From an uncultured Bacteroidales bacterium (GTDB lineage: Bacteria; Bacteroidota; Bacteroidia; Bacteroidales; UBA932): a DNA stretch of 34,127 bases. A model generated the notes under the pieces. That model saw nothing but the letters and a program-made list of their open reading frames with translations, made no database searches and was not told where the DNA came from. Shown here piece after piece: positions 1 to 7,427 of this stretch; position 1 is the first letter of the stretch; each line of letters begins with the position of its first letter. The translations under genes and the position numbers were made by a program. The stretch spans positions 1 through 34,127 of the forward strand of contig CALCEJ010000118.1 in assembly GCA_937900465.1 (NCBI GenBank), read 5' to 3'.

Positions 1-1792
1 CTGCGTTGCGGAAGGCCTCGCGGAAGGCGTTGCGGCCTGCGATGATGAAGGCGATTTCCTTGGAGTCCACGGGGTGCATCTTGCCGTCATAGACGTAAAC
101 CCTGATGTCACGGGCATAGGAGCCGGTGAGAGGGCCTTCGGACATCTTGTCGTTGATACCCTTGAGGATAGCGGGCATAAAGCTCTCATCGATGGCGCCG
201 CCGACGACGCAGTTGATGTACTCGAGCTTGCCGCCCCACTCCAGATCGAACACCTGCTGGCTCTTGATCTTGAGCTCAGTCTCCTTGCCGTCGATCTTGA
301 ACTTGTTGCCTGCGGGCTCGCCCTCAATGTAAGGGCAGAGGAGCATCGAGACCTCACCGAACTGGCCGGCGCCGCCGGACTGCTTCTTGTGACGGTAGGT
401 CGCGGTGGAAACCTTAGTGATAGTCTCACGGTAAGGAACCTTCGGAGCGAAGAGTTCGACGTTGAGCTTGAACTCGTTGTTGACTCTCCACTTCACATAG
501 TTGATATGCTGCTCGCCCATACCGGAAAGGATGGTCTGGCGGAGCTCCTTGGAGTATTCGACGTTGATGGTAGGATCCTGGGCCGCGATCTTGTTGAGGG
601 CGTCGCCAACCTTTGCCTCGTCATTCTTGTCAGAAGCCTTGATGGCGCAGCGATACTTGTAGTCAGGGAATACCATATGCTCGATGGCGTCCACTCCGGG
701 CGCGGCGAGAGTAGTGTTGTACTTGCCGCTCTTAAGCTTCATAACGCAGCCGATGTCACCTGCGGAAAGGGAAGCGACCTTCTCCTTCTTTGCGCCGGCG
801 ACAGCGTAGATTGCGCTGAGGCGCTCGCCGTTTCCGGTCTCGGGGTTGACGAGGTCTGCGCCCTCGTTGAGGGTTCCGCCCATCACCTTGAAGTAGGAAA
901 CATCACCGAGGTGCTGTTCTACGGAAGTCTTGAAGATGAACAGGCTGGTAGGGCCGGCGGCATTGACCTTCGGTGCGGGAGTGAGGTCGATGATGGCCTG
1001 GAGAAGCCTCTTGACGCCGATATCCTGCTTTGCGGAAACGCAGAAGACGGGAAGGGTCTCGTCCTTTGCAAGTCCGGCGGCGATACCGGTATGGATCTCC
1101 TCTGCGGTAAGTTCCATCGTATCCAGATACTTCATCATAAGGTCGTCGTCGCCCTCTGCGGCCTTCTCCATCAGTTCTGCGTGGAGGGTTTCAGCCTCAT
1201 CGGCATACTGAGCGGGGATTTCCTGCTCTTCACCCTTTGCGTCGTAGAACTTCATATTCAGCACGTCCACCACACCGGAGAAGCCGGGGCCGGGGTTCAC
1301 GGGGAACTGGCAGATGGCGACCTTTCCACCGAAGGCATCGCTGAGGGTTGCCCTCACGTGGTCCCAGTTTGCCTTTTCGTGGTCAAGCTGGTTTACGGCG
1401 ACGATCATCGGGACGTGATACTGGTCCGCATAACGGGAGAAGATCTGGGTTCCAACCTCGACACCCTGCTGGGCGTTTACGACGAGGATGGCGCTCTCGA
1501 CTACCTTGAAAGCAGAAAGTGCACCGCCGCTGAAATCATCGGAACCGGGGGCGTCAATGAAATTGATCTTGGTTCCGCCAAGCTCCGCGTAAAGGGGAGT
1601 TGCGTTTACGGACTTGAGGTTTGTCTGCTCAAACTCGGTGTTGTCGGAGACGGTGTTCTTGTCCTCAACGGTTCCACGGCGGTCGATAACTTTGCCTTCG
1701 AATAGCATTGCTTCCGCAAGGGTGGTCTTTCCGGACTTGGAGGAGCCCATCAGGACTGTGTTGCGGATGTTCTGGGTTGTGTAACTTTTCAT
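1..1792 (-). CDS. EF-G2-like translation elongation factor (3' end outside window)
   Basis: Translating the minus strand from the ATG at 1792 gives 597 codons running off the left edge; the family is about 700-720 residues, so the C-terminal part is missing. The protein has an EF-G layout. A P-loop GSSKSGKTTL lies at residues 16-25 and a G4-type NQLD follows, then domain 2 and a domain IV-like region near the edge. Two catalytic signatures differ from canonical EF-G. The switch 2 motif DTPGH is DAPGS (residues 80-84), which removes the catalytic His, and no RGITI switch 1 motif is visible. This matches the second EF-G of Bacteroides (EF-G2), which has been reported to support translocation without GTP hydrolysis and to matter during starvation. 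Ribosome-bound cytosolic function is inferred from the family. It is transcribed divergently from the GH127-like gene. Confidence 0.9.
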   Translation of the reverse strand, partial: MKSYTTQNIRNTVLMGSSKSGKTTLAEAMLFEGKVIDRRGTVEDKNTVSDNTEFEQTNLKSVNATPLYAELGGTKINFIDAPGSDDFSGGALSAFKVVESAILVVNAQQGVEVGTQIFSRYADQYHVPMIVAVNQLDHEKANWDHVRATLSDAFGGKVAICQFPVNPGPGFSGVVDVLNMKFYDAKGEEQEIPAQYADEAETLHAELMEKAAEGDDDLMMKYLDTMELTAEEIHTGIAAGLAKDETLPVFCVSAKQDIGVKRLLQAIIDLTPAPKVNAAGPTSLFIFKTSVEQHLGDVSYFKVMGGTLNEGADLVNPETGNGERLSAIYAVAGAKKEKVASLSAGDIGCVMKLKSGKYNTTLAAPGVDAIEHMVFPDYKYRCAIKASDKNDEAKVGDALNKIAAQDPTINVEYSKELRQTILSGMGEQHINYVKWRVNNEFKLNVELFAPKVPYRETITKVSTATYRHKKQSGGAGQFGEVSMLLCPYIEGEPAGNKFKIDGKETELKIKSQQVFDLEWGGKLEYINCVVGGAIDESFMPAILKGINDKMSEGPLTGSYARDIRVYVYDGKMHPVDSKEIAFIIAGRNAFREAFRNA

Positions 1793-1830
1793 TTCGGTTA
1801 TTGATTGTTTTTGCGATTTTTCAGCCTTTA

Positions 1831-1844
1831 CAAGCGATAGCTTG
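1831..1844. promoter_or_regulatory. Perfect 5-bp hairpin at the start of the EF-G2 leader
   Basis: CAAGC (1831-1835), GATA loop, GCTTG (1840-1844). It directly abuts the minus-strand -7 box at 1845-1852, so it would lie at or just after the transcription start of the EF-G2-like gene, within its 52-nt leader. It could be an operator or a 5' mRNA hairpin. The sequence does not decide between these. Confidence 0.4.
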
Positions 1845-1852
1845 CAAAGATA
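1845..1852 (-). promoter_or_regulatory. Bacteroidetes -7 box for the EF-G2-like gene
   Basis: On the minus strand this reads TATCTTTG, an exact match to the TAnnTTTG -7 consensus of the Bacteroidetes primary sigma factor. The ATG at 1792 lies 52 nt downstream, giving an unusually long leader for this window. I see no clear -33 TTG at the usual spacing. Confidence 0.6.
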
Positions 1853-1887
1853 AGATAAAATCCGGCAAAAAGCGAAAATAATTTATC

Positions 1888-1895
1888 TATCTTTG
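1888..1895 (+). promoter_or_regulatory. Bacteroidetes -7 box for the GH127-like gene
   Basis: TATCTTTG matches TAnnTTTG exactly. Only 6 nt separate its last base from the ATG at 1902, so the transcript should be leaderless or nearly so. It lies 35 bp from the divergent EF-G2 box. Confidence 0.6.
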
Positions 1896-1901
1896 TACGA
1901 G

Positions 1902-3893
1902 ATGAAACAAAGGTCCATAATTATAGCCGCGGCGGCGATTCTTTGCGCCTCTGCGTGCACCCGGAGCGGATATCGTTACGAGGATCTCCCCTTAGGGGCG
2001 ATCCATCCCGAAGGCTGGCTGCTGGAGCAGCTCCAAAGGCAGGCGGACGGCCTTACCGGCCATCTTGATGAGGTTTATCCTGAAGTGATGGGCCCGTCGA
2101 ATGCGTGGCTGGGCGGGAACGGCGACGCCTGGGAGAGGGGCCCGTACTGGATTGACGGCCTCCTTCCCCTGGGGTGGATCCTGGATGATCCGGCCCTGAA
2201 AGAGAAGGCCCAGGTATGGGTGGAGGCTATCCTGGGCTCGCAGAGAGAAGACGGCAACATAGGCCCCGCGGAGGATCATCCGTTTGTGTATGGGCTCCAG
2301 AGAGGGGCGTCGCAGGACTGGTGGCCGCGGATGGTGGCCCTCAAGATTCTGAGGCAGTACTATATGGCGACGGAAGACAGGCGTGTCATCGACTGTCTTG
2401 ACAGGTACTTTCGCTATCAGCTGAAAACCCTTCCGGAAAAGCCTCTGGACCATTGGAGTTCGTGGGGAATGGAACGCGGTGCGGATAATCTCGAGATTGT
2501 ATACTGGCTGTATGGGCTCACGGGAGAAAAATATCTTCTGAGGCTTGGCGACCTCCTTTGGGAACAGACCCGGGACTGGACGGAACTTTTTGTCAGCGGC
2601 CCGGAACTCTTTACCCCCAACTCACTTCACTGCGTAAACCTTGGCGAGGCGCTGAAGGCTCCCGCCGTAAGGTCCTTGTACGGAGATGGAGCGTATAAGC
2701 TCGCAGCACTTGAAGCCCGAGACAGGATGCGTCACGGTATCGCACTCCCCACGGGACTGTGGGCCGGCGACGAGAAAATCCACTTCGGAGACCCGACCCG
2801 CGGGACGGAACTGTGCACGATCGTGGAGACAATGTTCTCCCTCGAAGAAAGCCTAAGGATCACCGGCGTCACGGAATATGCTGACTGGCTCGAGAGGGTT
2901 GCATACAACGCGCTTCCGGCCCAGGTTACGGACGACTACTGCGCAAAGCAGTATTTCTCGCAGGTCAATCAGATTTCCTGCAAGCGGGACGACAGGCCCT
3001 TCTCGACGCCCCATTATGGGACCGACGTCCTCTTTGGAACCCTGAACGGATACCCCTGCTGCCTGTCGAATATGCACCAGGGATGGCCCAAGTTCGTCCA
3101 GAACCTGTGGTACAGAACGAAGGAAGGCGGCTATGCGGCACTTGTTTACGGGCCCAGCCGGCTTGAGACGGAGGATTTTTCAATCCGGGAGGAGACGGAT
3201 TATCCCTTTGGTAATTCTGTTGCGTTCACGGTGGGGAAAGCTTCCGGAAAGAAGTTCCCGCTTGAGTTCCGCTGCCCTTCGTGGAGCGGTACAATGACGG
3301 TTTCCCTTAACGGAAAGGAGGTTCACAAAGCCTCCGGCGGAGCCGTCGCGAGAATTTCGAGGGGCTGGGAAAAGGGCGATGTCATAACCCTTTGTTTCGA
3401 GCGTGAGGTGGAAGTTGAAAGATGGTATGATGATGCCGCGGTTATCACTTATGGACCCCTTCTTTTCTCTCTGAAAATGGAGGAGAAGTGGGAGGGTAAA
3501 ACGTTTTTGGAAGGAGAATGGTACTTTGGGAAAGAGTACAGGGAAGTGACGTCGGACTCTCCTTGGAATTACTGCCTTATCGGCGATAAATTAGGGGTTA
3601 ACGACTTTGAAATAAGGACTAACGACGGCGTAAAGGGTTATCCGTGGAACGTGGAGAATGCGCCCTTGAGCCTGTTTGCAAAGGCCCGGAGGTTGCCTTC
3701 CTGGGTGGAGGTTTGCGGAAATACAGGTCCTGTCGCTTTCTTTACTGAAGACGGGGTGGATTTCACCCAGGAGGAAGAAGTTATCGAACTCATCCCTTAC
3801 GGCTGCACGACGCTTCGCATCACGGAATTCCCCGTCCGGACAGAGCCCTGGGATATCGACCTTCGCCGCGCCCAGAGTCCATCTATGCCTTAA
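1902..3893 (+). CDS. GH127/GH146-type beta-L-arabinofuranosidase (DUF1680) lipoprotein
   Basis: The product has 663 residues. A lipoprotein signal peptide ends at Cys19 (ASAC), so the enzyme is probably anchored in the outer membrane or periplasm. The body matches the DUF1680/GH127 fold, an alpha/alpha barrel followed by beta-sandwich domains. The residues that bind zinc and carry out catalysis in this family are visible: Glu303-x-Cys305 (in TELC) and the adjacent Cys386-Cys387 (in YPCCLSN). The expected reaction is release of L-arabinofuranose from plant arabinans or glycoprotein glycans with retention; the exact linkage cannot be read from sequence. A TTG at 1893 would extend the frame by three residues, but it lies inside the promoter box, so I take the ATG at 1902. 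No SusC/SusD genes flank it, so it is not in a visible polysaccharide-utilisation locus. Confidence 0.85.
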   Translation: MKQRSIIIAAAAILCASACTRSGYRYEDLPLGAIHPEGWLLEQLQRQADGLTGHLDEVYPEVMGPSNAWLGGNGDAWERGPYWIDGLLPLGWILDDPALKEKAQVWVEAILGSQREDGNIGPAEDHPFVYGLQRGASQDWWPRMVALKILRQYYMATEDRRVIDCLDRYFRYQLKTLPEKPLDHWSSWGMERGADNLEIVYWLYGLTGEKYLLRLGDLLWEQTRDWTELFVSGPELFTPNSLHCVNLGEALKAPAVRSLYGDGAYKLAALEARDRMRHGIALPTGLWAGDEKIHFGDPTRGTELCTIVETMFSLEESLRITGVTEYADWLERVAYNALPAQVTDDYCAKQYFSQVNQISCKRDDRPFSTPHYGTDVLFGTLNGYPCCLSNMHQGWPKFVQNLWYRTKEGGYAALVYGPSRLETEDFSIREETDYPFGNSVAFTVGKASGKKFPLEFRCPSWSGTMTVSLNGKEVHKASGGAVARISRGWEKGDVITLCFEREVEVERWYDDAAVITYGPLLFSLKMEEKWEGKTFLEGEWYFGKEYREVTSDSPWNYCLIGDKLGVNDFEIRTNDGVKGYPWNVENAPLSLFAKARRLPSWVEVCGNTGPVAFFTEDGVDFTQEEEVIELIPYGCTTLRITEFPVRTEPWDIDLRRAQSPSMP

Positions 3894-3964
3894 TCAATCT
3901 TTCGTTGGTGGGATAGTTCGTCTGTAATGGGATGGATTCGGGGGGAGGTGGAATGGTCTTCGAT

Positions 3965-3972
3965 TAATTTTG
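3965..3972 (+). promoter_or_regulatory. Bacteroidetes -7 box for the cysteine-rich lipoprotein
   Basis: TAATTTTG matches TAnnTTTG. The ATG at 3988 begins 15 nt after it. Confidence 0.5.
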
Positions 3973-3987
3973 TATATTGCGAATAAT

Positions 3988-4761
3988 ATGAAATTGAAAT
4001 CTACTTTTTGGAAGACAGTGATACTCCTGCTTTTGTGCTCTTTTTTATCAGGATGTGATAAAGAAAACAAGAATCCAATTGAAACTGAAATGCGTTTTAG
4101 TGCCTTTGAAGAAAATTATGTGGCATATCATTATGACAATATGTTTAGTGCTATATTTGGGCCTGTCTATCATACAATTGCAATTGATGAGTCGGATGAC
4201 ATCAACATCATTAGCGAGGTGTGTTTGGATCAATTCCTAATCGGACTACCAACCAATCCGGCGCCGAAATTTCATATTTTGGCATTCATCCTTAAAAAAT
4301 CAGATGTAAAAAACGGAACAATACCATTATCGGAGAATAACACCTTTTTGTTTTACCATTGGTACTCTTCTGACTATGTTGACTATAATAATGAAATGAA
4401 TATTGTTTCTATCACGTCAGGGGAAATGACTATATCAGAATATGATGGGCGTAAAATTTTGGGTACCTTCGTTATTGAAGGCGATATAAATGATGACCAC
4501 CTTTCAACACATATGTCGATTGAAGATGGGGCTTTTAGCATTAATATTACGAATCGTGGTGTATCGTTTTCCGCCATCACCTATTCAGGAGATGAAATTT
4601 ATACTGATACTTTTTTTCAAAAATGCAAAGAGTATGATAGTAGCAAACATTATCAGGATTGTTGGTGGTTCGGGTATTGTGACGAATCTTGTCAATGCCG
4701 AGAAACAGATGAAGGATGTTACTGCAATCTTTATAATAGACATTGTACTGACGCCCTTTAA
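3988..4761 (+). CDS. Cysteine-rich lipoprotein of an unrecognised family (copy 1)
   Basis: I do not recognise the family. The product has 257 residues with a lipoprotein signal (LSGC, Cys23) followed by DKENK, a charged stretch that resembles the export tag of Bacteroidetes surface lipoproteins. The last 45 residues hold eight cysteines in a pattern that recurs at 5100-5225 and 14570-14690: C-x2-Y-[DN]-S, then Y-x-[DE]-C-[WY]-W, then C-[DS]-E-x-C-x-C and three more Cys. A second shared motif, [ED]DG-x-F, lies upstream of the Cys tail. The tail could form a disulfide knot or bind metal; both are guesses. The gene is clearly AT-rich compared with its neighbours and has its own promoter. The start is the ATG at 3988; the upstream TTG lies in the promoter. 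Confidence 0.75.
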   Translation: MKLKSTFWKTVILLLLCSFLSGCDKENKNPIETEMRFSAFEENYVAYHYDNMFSAIFGPVYHTIAIDESDDINIISEVCLDQFLIGLPTNPAPKFHILAFILKKSDVKNGTIPLSENNTFLFYHWYSSDYVDYNNEMNIVSITSGEMTISEYDGRKILGTFVIEGDINDDHLSTHMSIEDGAFSINITNRGVSFSAITYSGDEIYTDTFFQKCKEYDSSKHYQDCWWFGYCDESCQCRETDEGCYCNLYNRHCTDAL

Positions 4762-5228
4762 TTAATGCGACTCATTCCGTCGGCTATGATGTCTGTCTGC
4801 TTGCTAGGATTTATAGCTGGTACGAAAATCAAAAGGGGGTCTCCTCGTATCGTTATTCATCTGAATCAATGAATTTGGCAACCATAAATAATTGTAGCAT
4901 AACAATAAAAGAAAACGACGATGTTATTATCGGATCTTTTGCATTCAGCGGAGTAATTAGAAATCTGGAAGAAACAGAAGATATGGAAATCTCGTCAGAA
5001 GACGGTGTCTTCACGGTCTGCTACGAAGATATCTCAGATCCTTATTTCCAGTTGAGGGGAGAAGTGTATACAACGCGGGTTTACTATGTTAATCGTTTAT
5101 TAGAAAACTGTCTGGCCTACAATTCTTCTTCCTCCTATAGAGAGTGTTATTGGGAAAGAGGATGTAGTGAACAGTGTCCTTGTGATGATTGTTCCTGTAT
5201 GGGGCCATTTCCTTGCTATGAACAGTAA
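4752..5228 (+). pseudogene. 5'-truncated paralogue of the cysteine-rich lipoprotein (copy 2)
   Basis: The first ATG in this frame is at 4869 and would give 119 residues without a signal peptide. Similarity to the other two copies extends upstream of that ATG: the frame opens at 4752, and a YSWY segment near 4812 aligns with YHWY of copy 1 and YFWI of copy 3. All eight C-terminal cysteines are kept. The N-terminal half, including the lipobox, is missing and no in-frame start precedes the homologous part. I read this as the remnant of a tandem duplication that lost its 5' end. Expression of a short cytosolic form from 4869 cannot be excluded. Its stop codon directly abuts the stop of the convergent HTH gene. 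Confidence 0.6.
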
Positions 5229-5858
5229 CTATGCCTTAATCAGGCAGTCGGGCGTGCAGCAGAGCTCTTTTGCAAGGCGGATAACGGTCGCAGCCTCTGC
5301 TCTTGCAATATCTTGTGTCCCTTGCTCATAGGCCCGTATCATGCGAAGGGTAACGCCGGATTTTTCGGCGAGTTGTTCCTGCGTATAGCCAAACCTTTTC
5401 CTGCGCTCCCGTATTGAGGCAGGACGGTACAGACTGTCCGCTACGTCTATGAATTTTGTTATATCTGCTTCGTGAAGAGGGTTGAACAAGCTGTGAATTT
5501 TCTCAATTGGGAGTCCCCCTTTGTCTATTGCGGAAAAGCTGGCTCCCTTGTACCACTGGTAATGGCAGAGTACCCCTCCAGTCCAATAGTATGAGGGATC
5601 CTCCCATGGATACGTATATGAAGGATCAACGGGAAGATTCCCTCCAGTGTCATTTACTACAGCAATAGCCAGCTCAATACCGCTCATTCCTGCAAGATAT
5701 TTCGGGTGGCCCGTCTGCATCGCTTCCGGGATTCCGCTATTGAGAAAGCGGCTGTAGAACTCCCTAAGAGGCATCCCGCACCACTTCACAGCATAATCTA
5801 TCATTCCCGCGAAGTGTTCCTTGGCGCCATACAAGTAGTCTTCATCGTAAGCGTACAT
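5229..5858 (-). CDS. HTH (XRE) antitoxin-like protein with DUF3791-like N-terminus
   Basis: The product has 209 residues. The C-terminal part, about residues 145-205, is an XRE-type helix-turn-helix (RERRKRFGYTQEQLAEKSG, then MIRAYEQG), so it should bind DNA. The N-terminal 65 residues resemble DUF3791, the small protein normally paired with DUF3990. The middle part has no family I recognise. It follows the DUF3990 gene with a 17-bp overlap, which points to translational coupling and a toxin-first order. By analogy with type II toxin-antitoxin modules it is the likely antitoxin and autorepressor; the palindrome at 6533-6544 is the candidate site. Fusion of a partner domain with an HTH in one chain is inferred from sequence alone. 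Confidence 0.7.
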   Translation of the reverse strand: MYAYDEDYLYGAKEHFAGMIDYAVKWCGMPLREFYSRFLNSGIPEAMQTGHPKYLAGMSGIELAIAVVNDTGGNLPVDPSYTYPWEDPSYYWTGGVLCHYQWYKGASFSAIDKGGLPIEKIHSLFNPLHEADITKFIDVADSLYRPASIRERRKRFGYTQEQLAEKSGVTLRMIRAYEQGTQDIARAEAATVIRLAKELCCTPDCLIKA

Positions 5859-6522
5859 CGTCGTTCCTCCATCTTTGTCTGTAAATGTCTATAGCAAGAA
5901 CTGCATCTTTTTCGGAGTCCATCCTGCTCAGTTTCCGGAATTCATCTCTTGCGAAGGTGTCCCTGTCCCTGCGTCGTGGTCCATAGATTGACCTGTCCAC
6001 TTCTTCAAAGGAGAGAAACATGAGCGCGTCAAAAGCTTTTTGAGATTTCAGAAACACCTGTTCCCCCAGTTTTCCAAGCCTCAAAGCCTCAGAGAGGCGC
6101 GCCAAGGAAATGGATCCGCTGATGAATCCTTCAGCTATTCTGAAGTAAGAGTCATCTGCCCTGTATCCCCTGATAACATCGAACTGAGACAGGTCCGGGA
6201 GAAACTCTTCGATAATGTAATTCTTAATTGCGAGAGGAAGTTCGTTCTCTGTTTGGAATATGCGATTTGCCATCAGAATCGCAAGCCAGTTGAGAACATT
6301 GTAACCCGGACCTGTGAGGTCGCACACTTTCAGGGAATAATGTGGAATAAAGCTGTAGTGGCTTACGAAGGAGCCCTGTCCTTTTGTGCAGGCCCATTCA
6401 CGGGCTAGCTGTATGTCCGGAGTACAGTAGAACCCTTGCCCAAAGTCGTTATGGACCTTGCCTCCGCTTAGGACGGGGCGCTCAATAATTTTTGACGATC
6501 CGTGAAAGAGAACAGATTCCAT
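5842..6522 (-). CDS. DUF3990 family, ADP-ribosyltransferase-like putative toxin
   Basis: The product has 226 residues. The N-terminus LFHGSSKIIERP (His7) followed by DFGQGFYCT and LAREWA is the hallmark of DUF3990, a family with an ADP-ribosyltransferase-like fold. The segment EQVFLKSQKAFDAL near residue 155 matches the usual C-terminal motif of the family. The target is unknown. After that motif comes a basic tail of about 60 residues that lies beyond the normal family length. The gene is first in a two-gene unit with the HTH protein, which overlaps its end, and has its own promoter. A toxin role is inferred from family and context, not shown. It sits downstream of rsmA on the same strand, 63 bp away. 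Confidence 0.75.
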   Translation of the reverse strand: MESVLFHGSSKIIERPVLSGGKVHNDFGQGFYCTPDIQLAREWACTKGQGSFVSHYSFIPHYSLKVCDLTGPGYNVLNWLAILMANRIFQTENELPLAIKNYIIEEFLPDLSQFDVIRGYRADDSYFRIAEGFISGSISLARLSEALRLGKLGEQVFLKSQKAFDALMFLSFEEVDRSIYGPRRRDRDTFARDEFRKLSRMDSEKDAVLAIDIYRQRWRNDDVRLR

Positions 6523-6532
6523 AGCAAAACTA

Positions 6533-6544
6533 ACGTTATAACGT
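6533..6544. promoter_or_regulatory. 12-bp perfect palindrome, candidate operator of the toxin-antitoxin pair
   Basis: ACGTTATAACGT reads the same on both strands. It lies between the -7 box (6553-6560, minus strand) and the toxin ATG (6522), that is, at about +1 to +14. A repressor bound here would block transcription, which suits an XRE antitoxin. The only support is symmetry and position. Confidence 0.5.
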
Positions 6545-6552
6545 CACTTTTG

Positions 6553-6560
6553 CAAAGGTA
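6553..6560 (-). promoter_or_regulatory. Bacteroidetes -7 box of the toxin-antitoxin unit
   Basis: The minus strand reads TACCTTTG, matching TAnnTTTG. The toxin start codon lies 30 nt downstream, with the palindrome in between. Confidence 0.55.
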
Positions 6561-6585
6561 TATGTTTTTTCGGAAATAACAAAAA

Positions 6586-7377
6586 TCACCCAAGAAGAAC
6601 AGTCAGGGAGATAAACTCCTCGACGGAGAGTTTCTCCGGACGGAGCTCGAAAACCGGCAGCCCCTTAAGGGCGGCCGATTGCTCTTCCGTCCAGCCCTCG
6701 CGGCCGGCCTTGGCTTCAATCAGCGGCTTAAGCGAATTCCTGAGCGTTTTCCTTCTCTGGCCGAAGGAGCTTTTGACAACCGTCTTGAAAAGCTTCTCAT
6801 CACATCCGAGCTCCGTCCTGGAGTTCCTCCTGAGGCGGATTACGGCGGATTGGACCTTAGGCGGCGGGACAAAGCATCCCGGGCCCACGGAGAAAAGGTA
6901 TTCGATATCATACCAGGCCTGCAGGAACACCGAGAGAATGCCATAGGTCTTTGTTCCCGGAGGCTCAGCAATCCTTTCCGCAACCTCCTTCTGGATCATA
7001 CAGACAACCTCCGGAACGGAGTCCTTATAGTCCAGGATCTTGAAAAAAATCTGCGAAGAAATGTTGTATGGAAAGTTCCCTATAACATTGAACTTTCCGG
7101 GAAAAAGCCTTTCCAGGGGGAGCGAGAGAAAATCCGCCTCGACAAGCCGCCCCTGCATTCCCTGGAAATGAGTCAGAAGATACTCAACCGACTCTCCGTC
7201 GATCTCTACCAGTTTCAGGTCCACGTCATCCCTTTCCAGGAGATACTTTGTCAGTACGCCCATCCCGGGGCCCACCTCCAGCAGCGGACCGCTCCCGGTT
7301 GCATCCACGATTGCCCGGGCTACCTTCTGGTCCGTCAAAAAATGCTGTCCAAGCGCTTTCTTTGCCCTTACATCCAT
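6586..7377 (-). CDS. rsmA: 16S rRNA dimethyladenosine transferase RsmA (KsgA)
   Basis: The product has 263 residues, the normal length. It uses SAM to dimethylate the two adjacent adenines in the 3'-terminal helix of 16S rRNA, a late step of 30S assembly. The N-terminus KALGQHFL, the SAM-binding loop LEVGPGMGVLT (residues about 33-43), the acidic VEID and the catalytic NFPYN motif are all present, followed by the C-terminal helical domain with FVPPPKV. The start is the ATG at 7377, only 4 nt after the end of a consensus -7 box, so translation is probably leaderless. It is divergent from aspS, and the two promoters overlap. Confidence 0.95.
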   Translation of the reverse strand: MDVRAKKALGQHFLTDQKVARAIVDATGSGPLLEVGPGMGVLTKYLLERDDVDLKLVEIDGESVEYLLTHFQGMQGRLVEADFLSLPLERLFPGKFNVIGNFPYNISSQIFFKILDYKDSVPEVVCMIQKEVAERIAEPPGTKTYGILSVFLQAWYDIEYLFSVGPGCFVPPPKVQSAVIRLRRNSRTELGCDEKLFKTVVKSSFGQRRKTLRNSLKPLIEAKAGREGWTEEQSAALKGLPVFELRPEKLSVEEFISLTVLLG

Positions 7378-7381
7378 AGCG

Positions 7382-7389
7382 CAAATATA
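7382..7389 (-). promoter_or_regulatory. Bacteroidetes -7 box for rsmA
   Basis: The minus strand reads TATATTTG, 4 nt before the rsmA ATG. It lies back to back with the aspS box, with 12 bp between them. Confidence 0.6.
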
Positions 7390-7401
7390 CGGAAAAATGG
7401 C

Positions 7402-7409
7402 TATATTTG
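7402..7409 (+). promoter_or_regulatory. Bacteroidetes -7 box for aspS
   Basis: TATATTTG, followed by an A-rich 18-nt stretch to the ATG at 7428. Its -33 region would fall inside the rsmA start region. Confidence 0.6.
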
Positions 7410-7427
7410 TAAGTTAAAACAAAATCT

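Noticed and set aside
74..1705. Long open frame (543 codons) on the plus strand opposite the EF-G2-like gene
   Set aside because: It is antisense to a clearly conserved protein, matches no family, and is explained by the codon bias of the GC-rich real gene.
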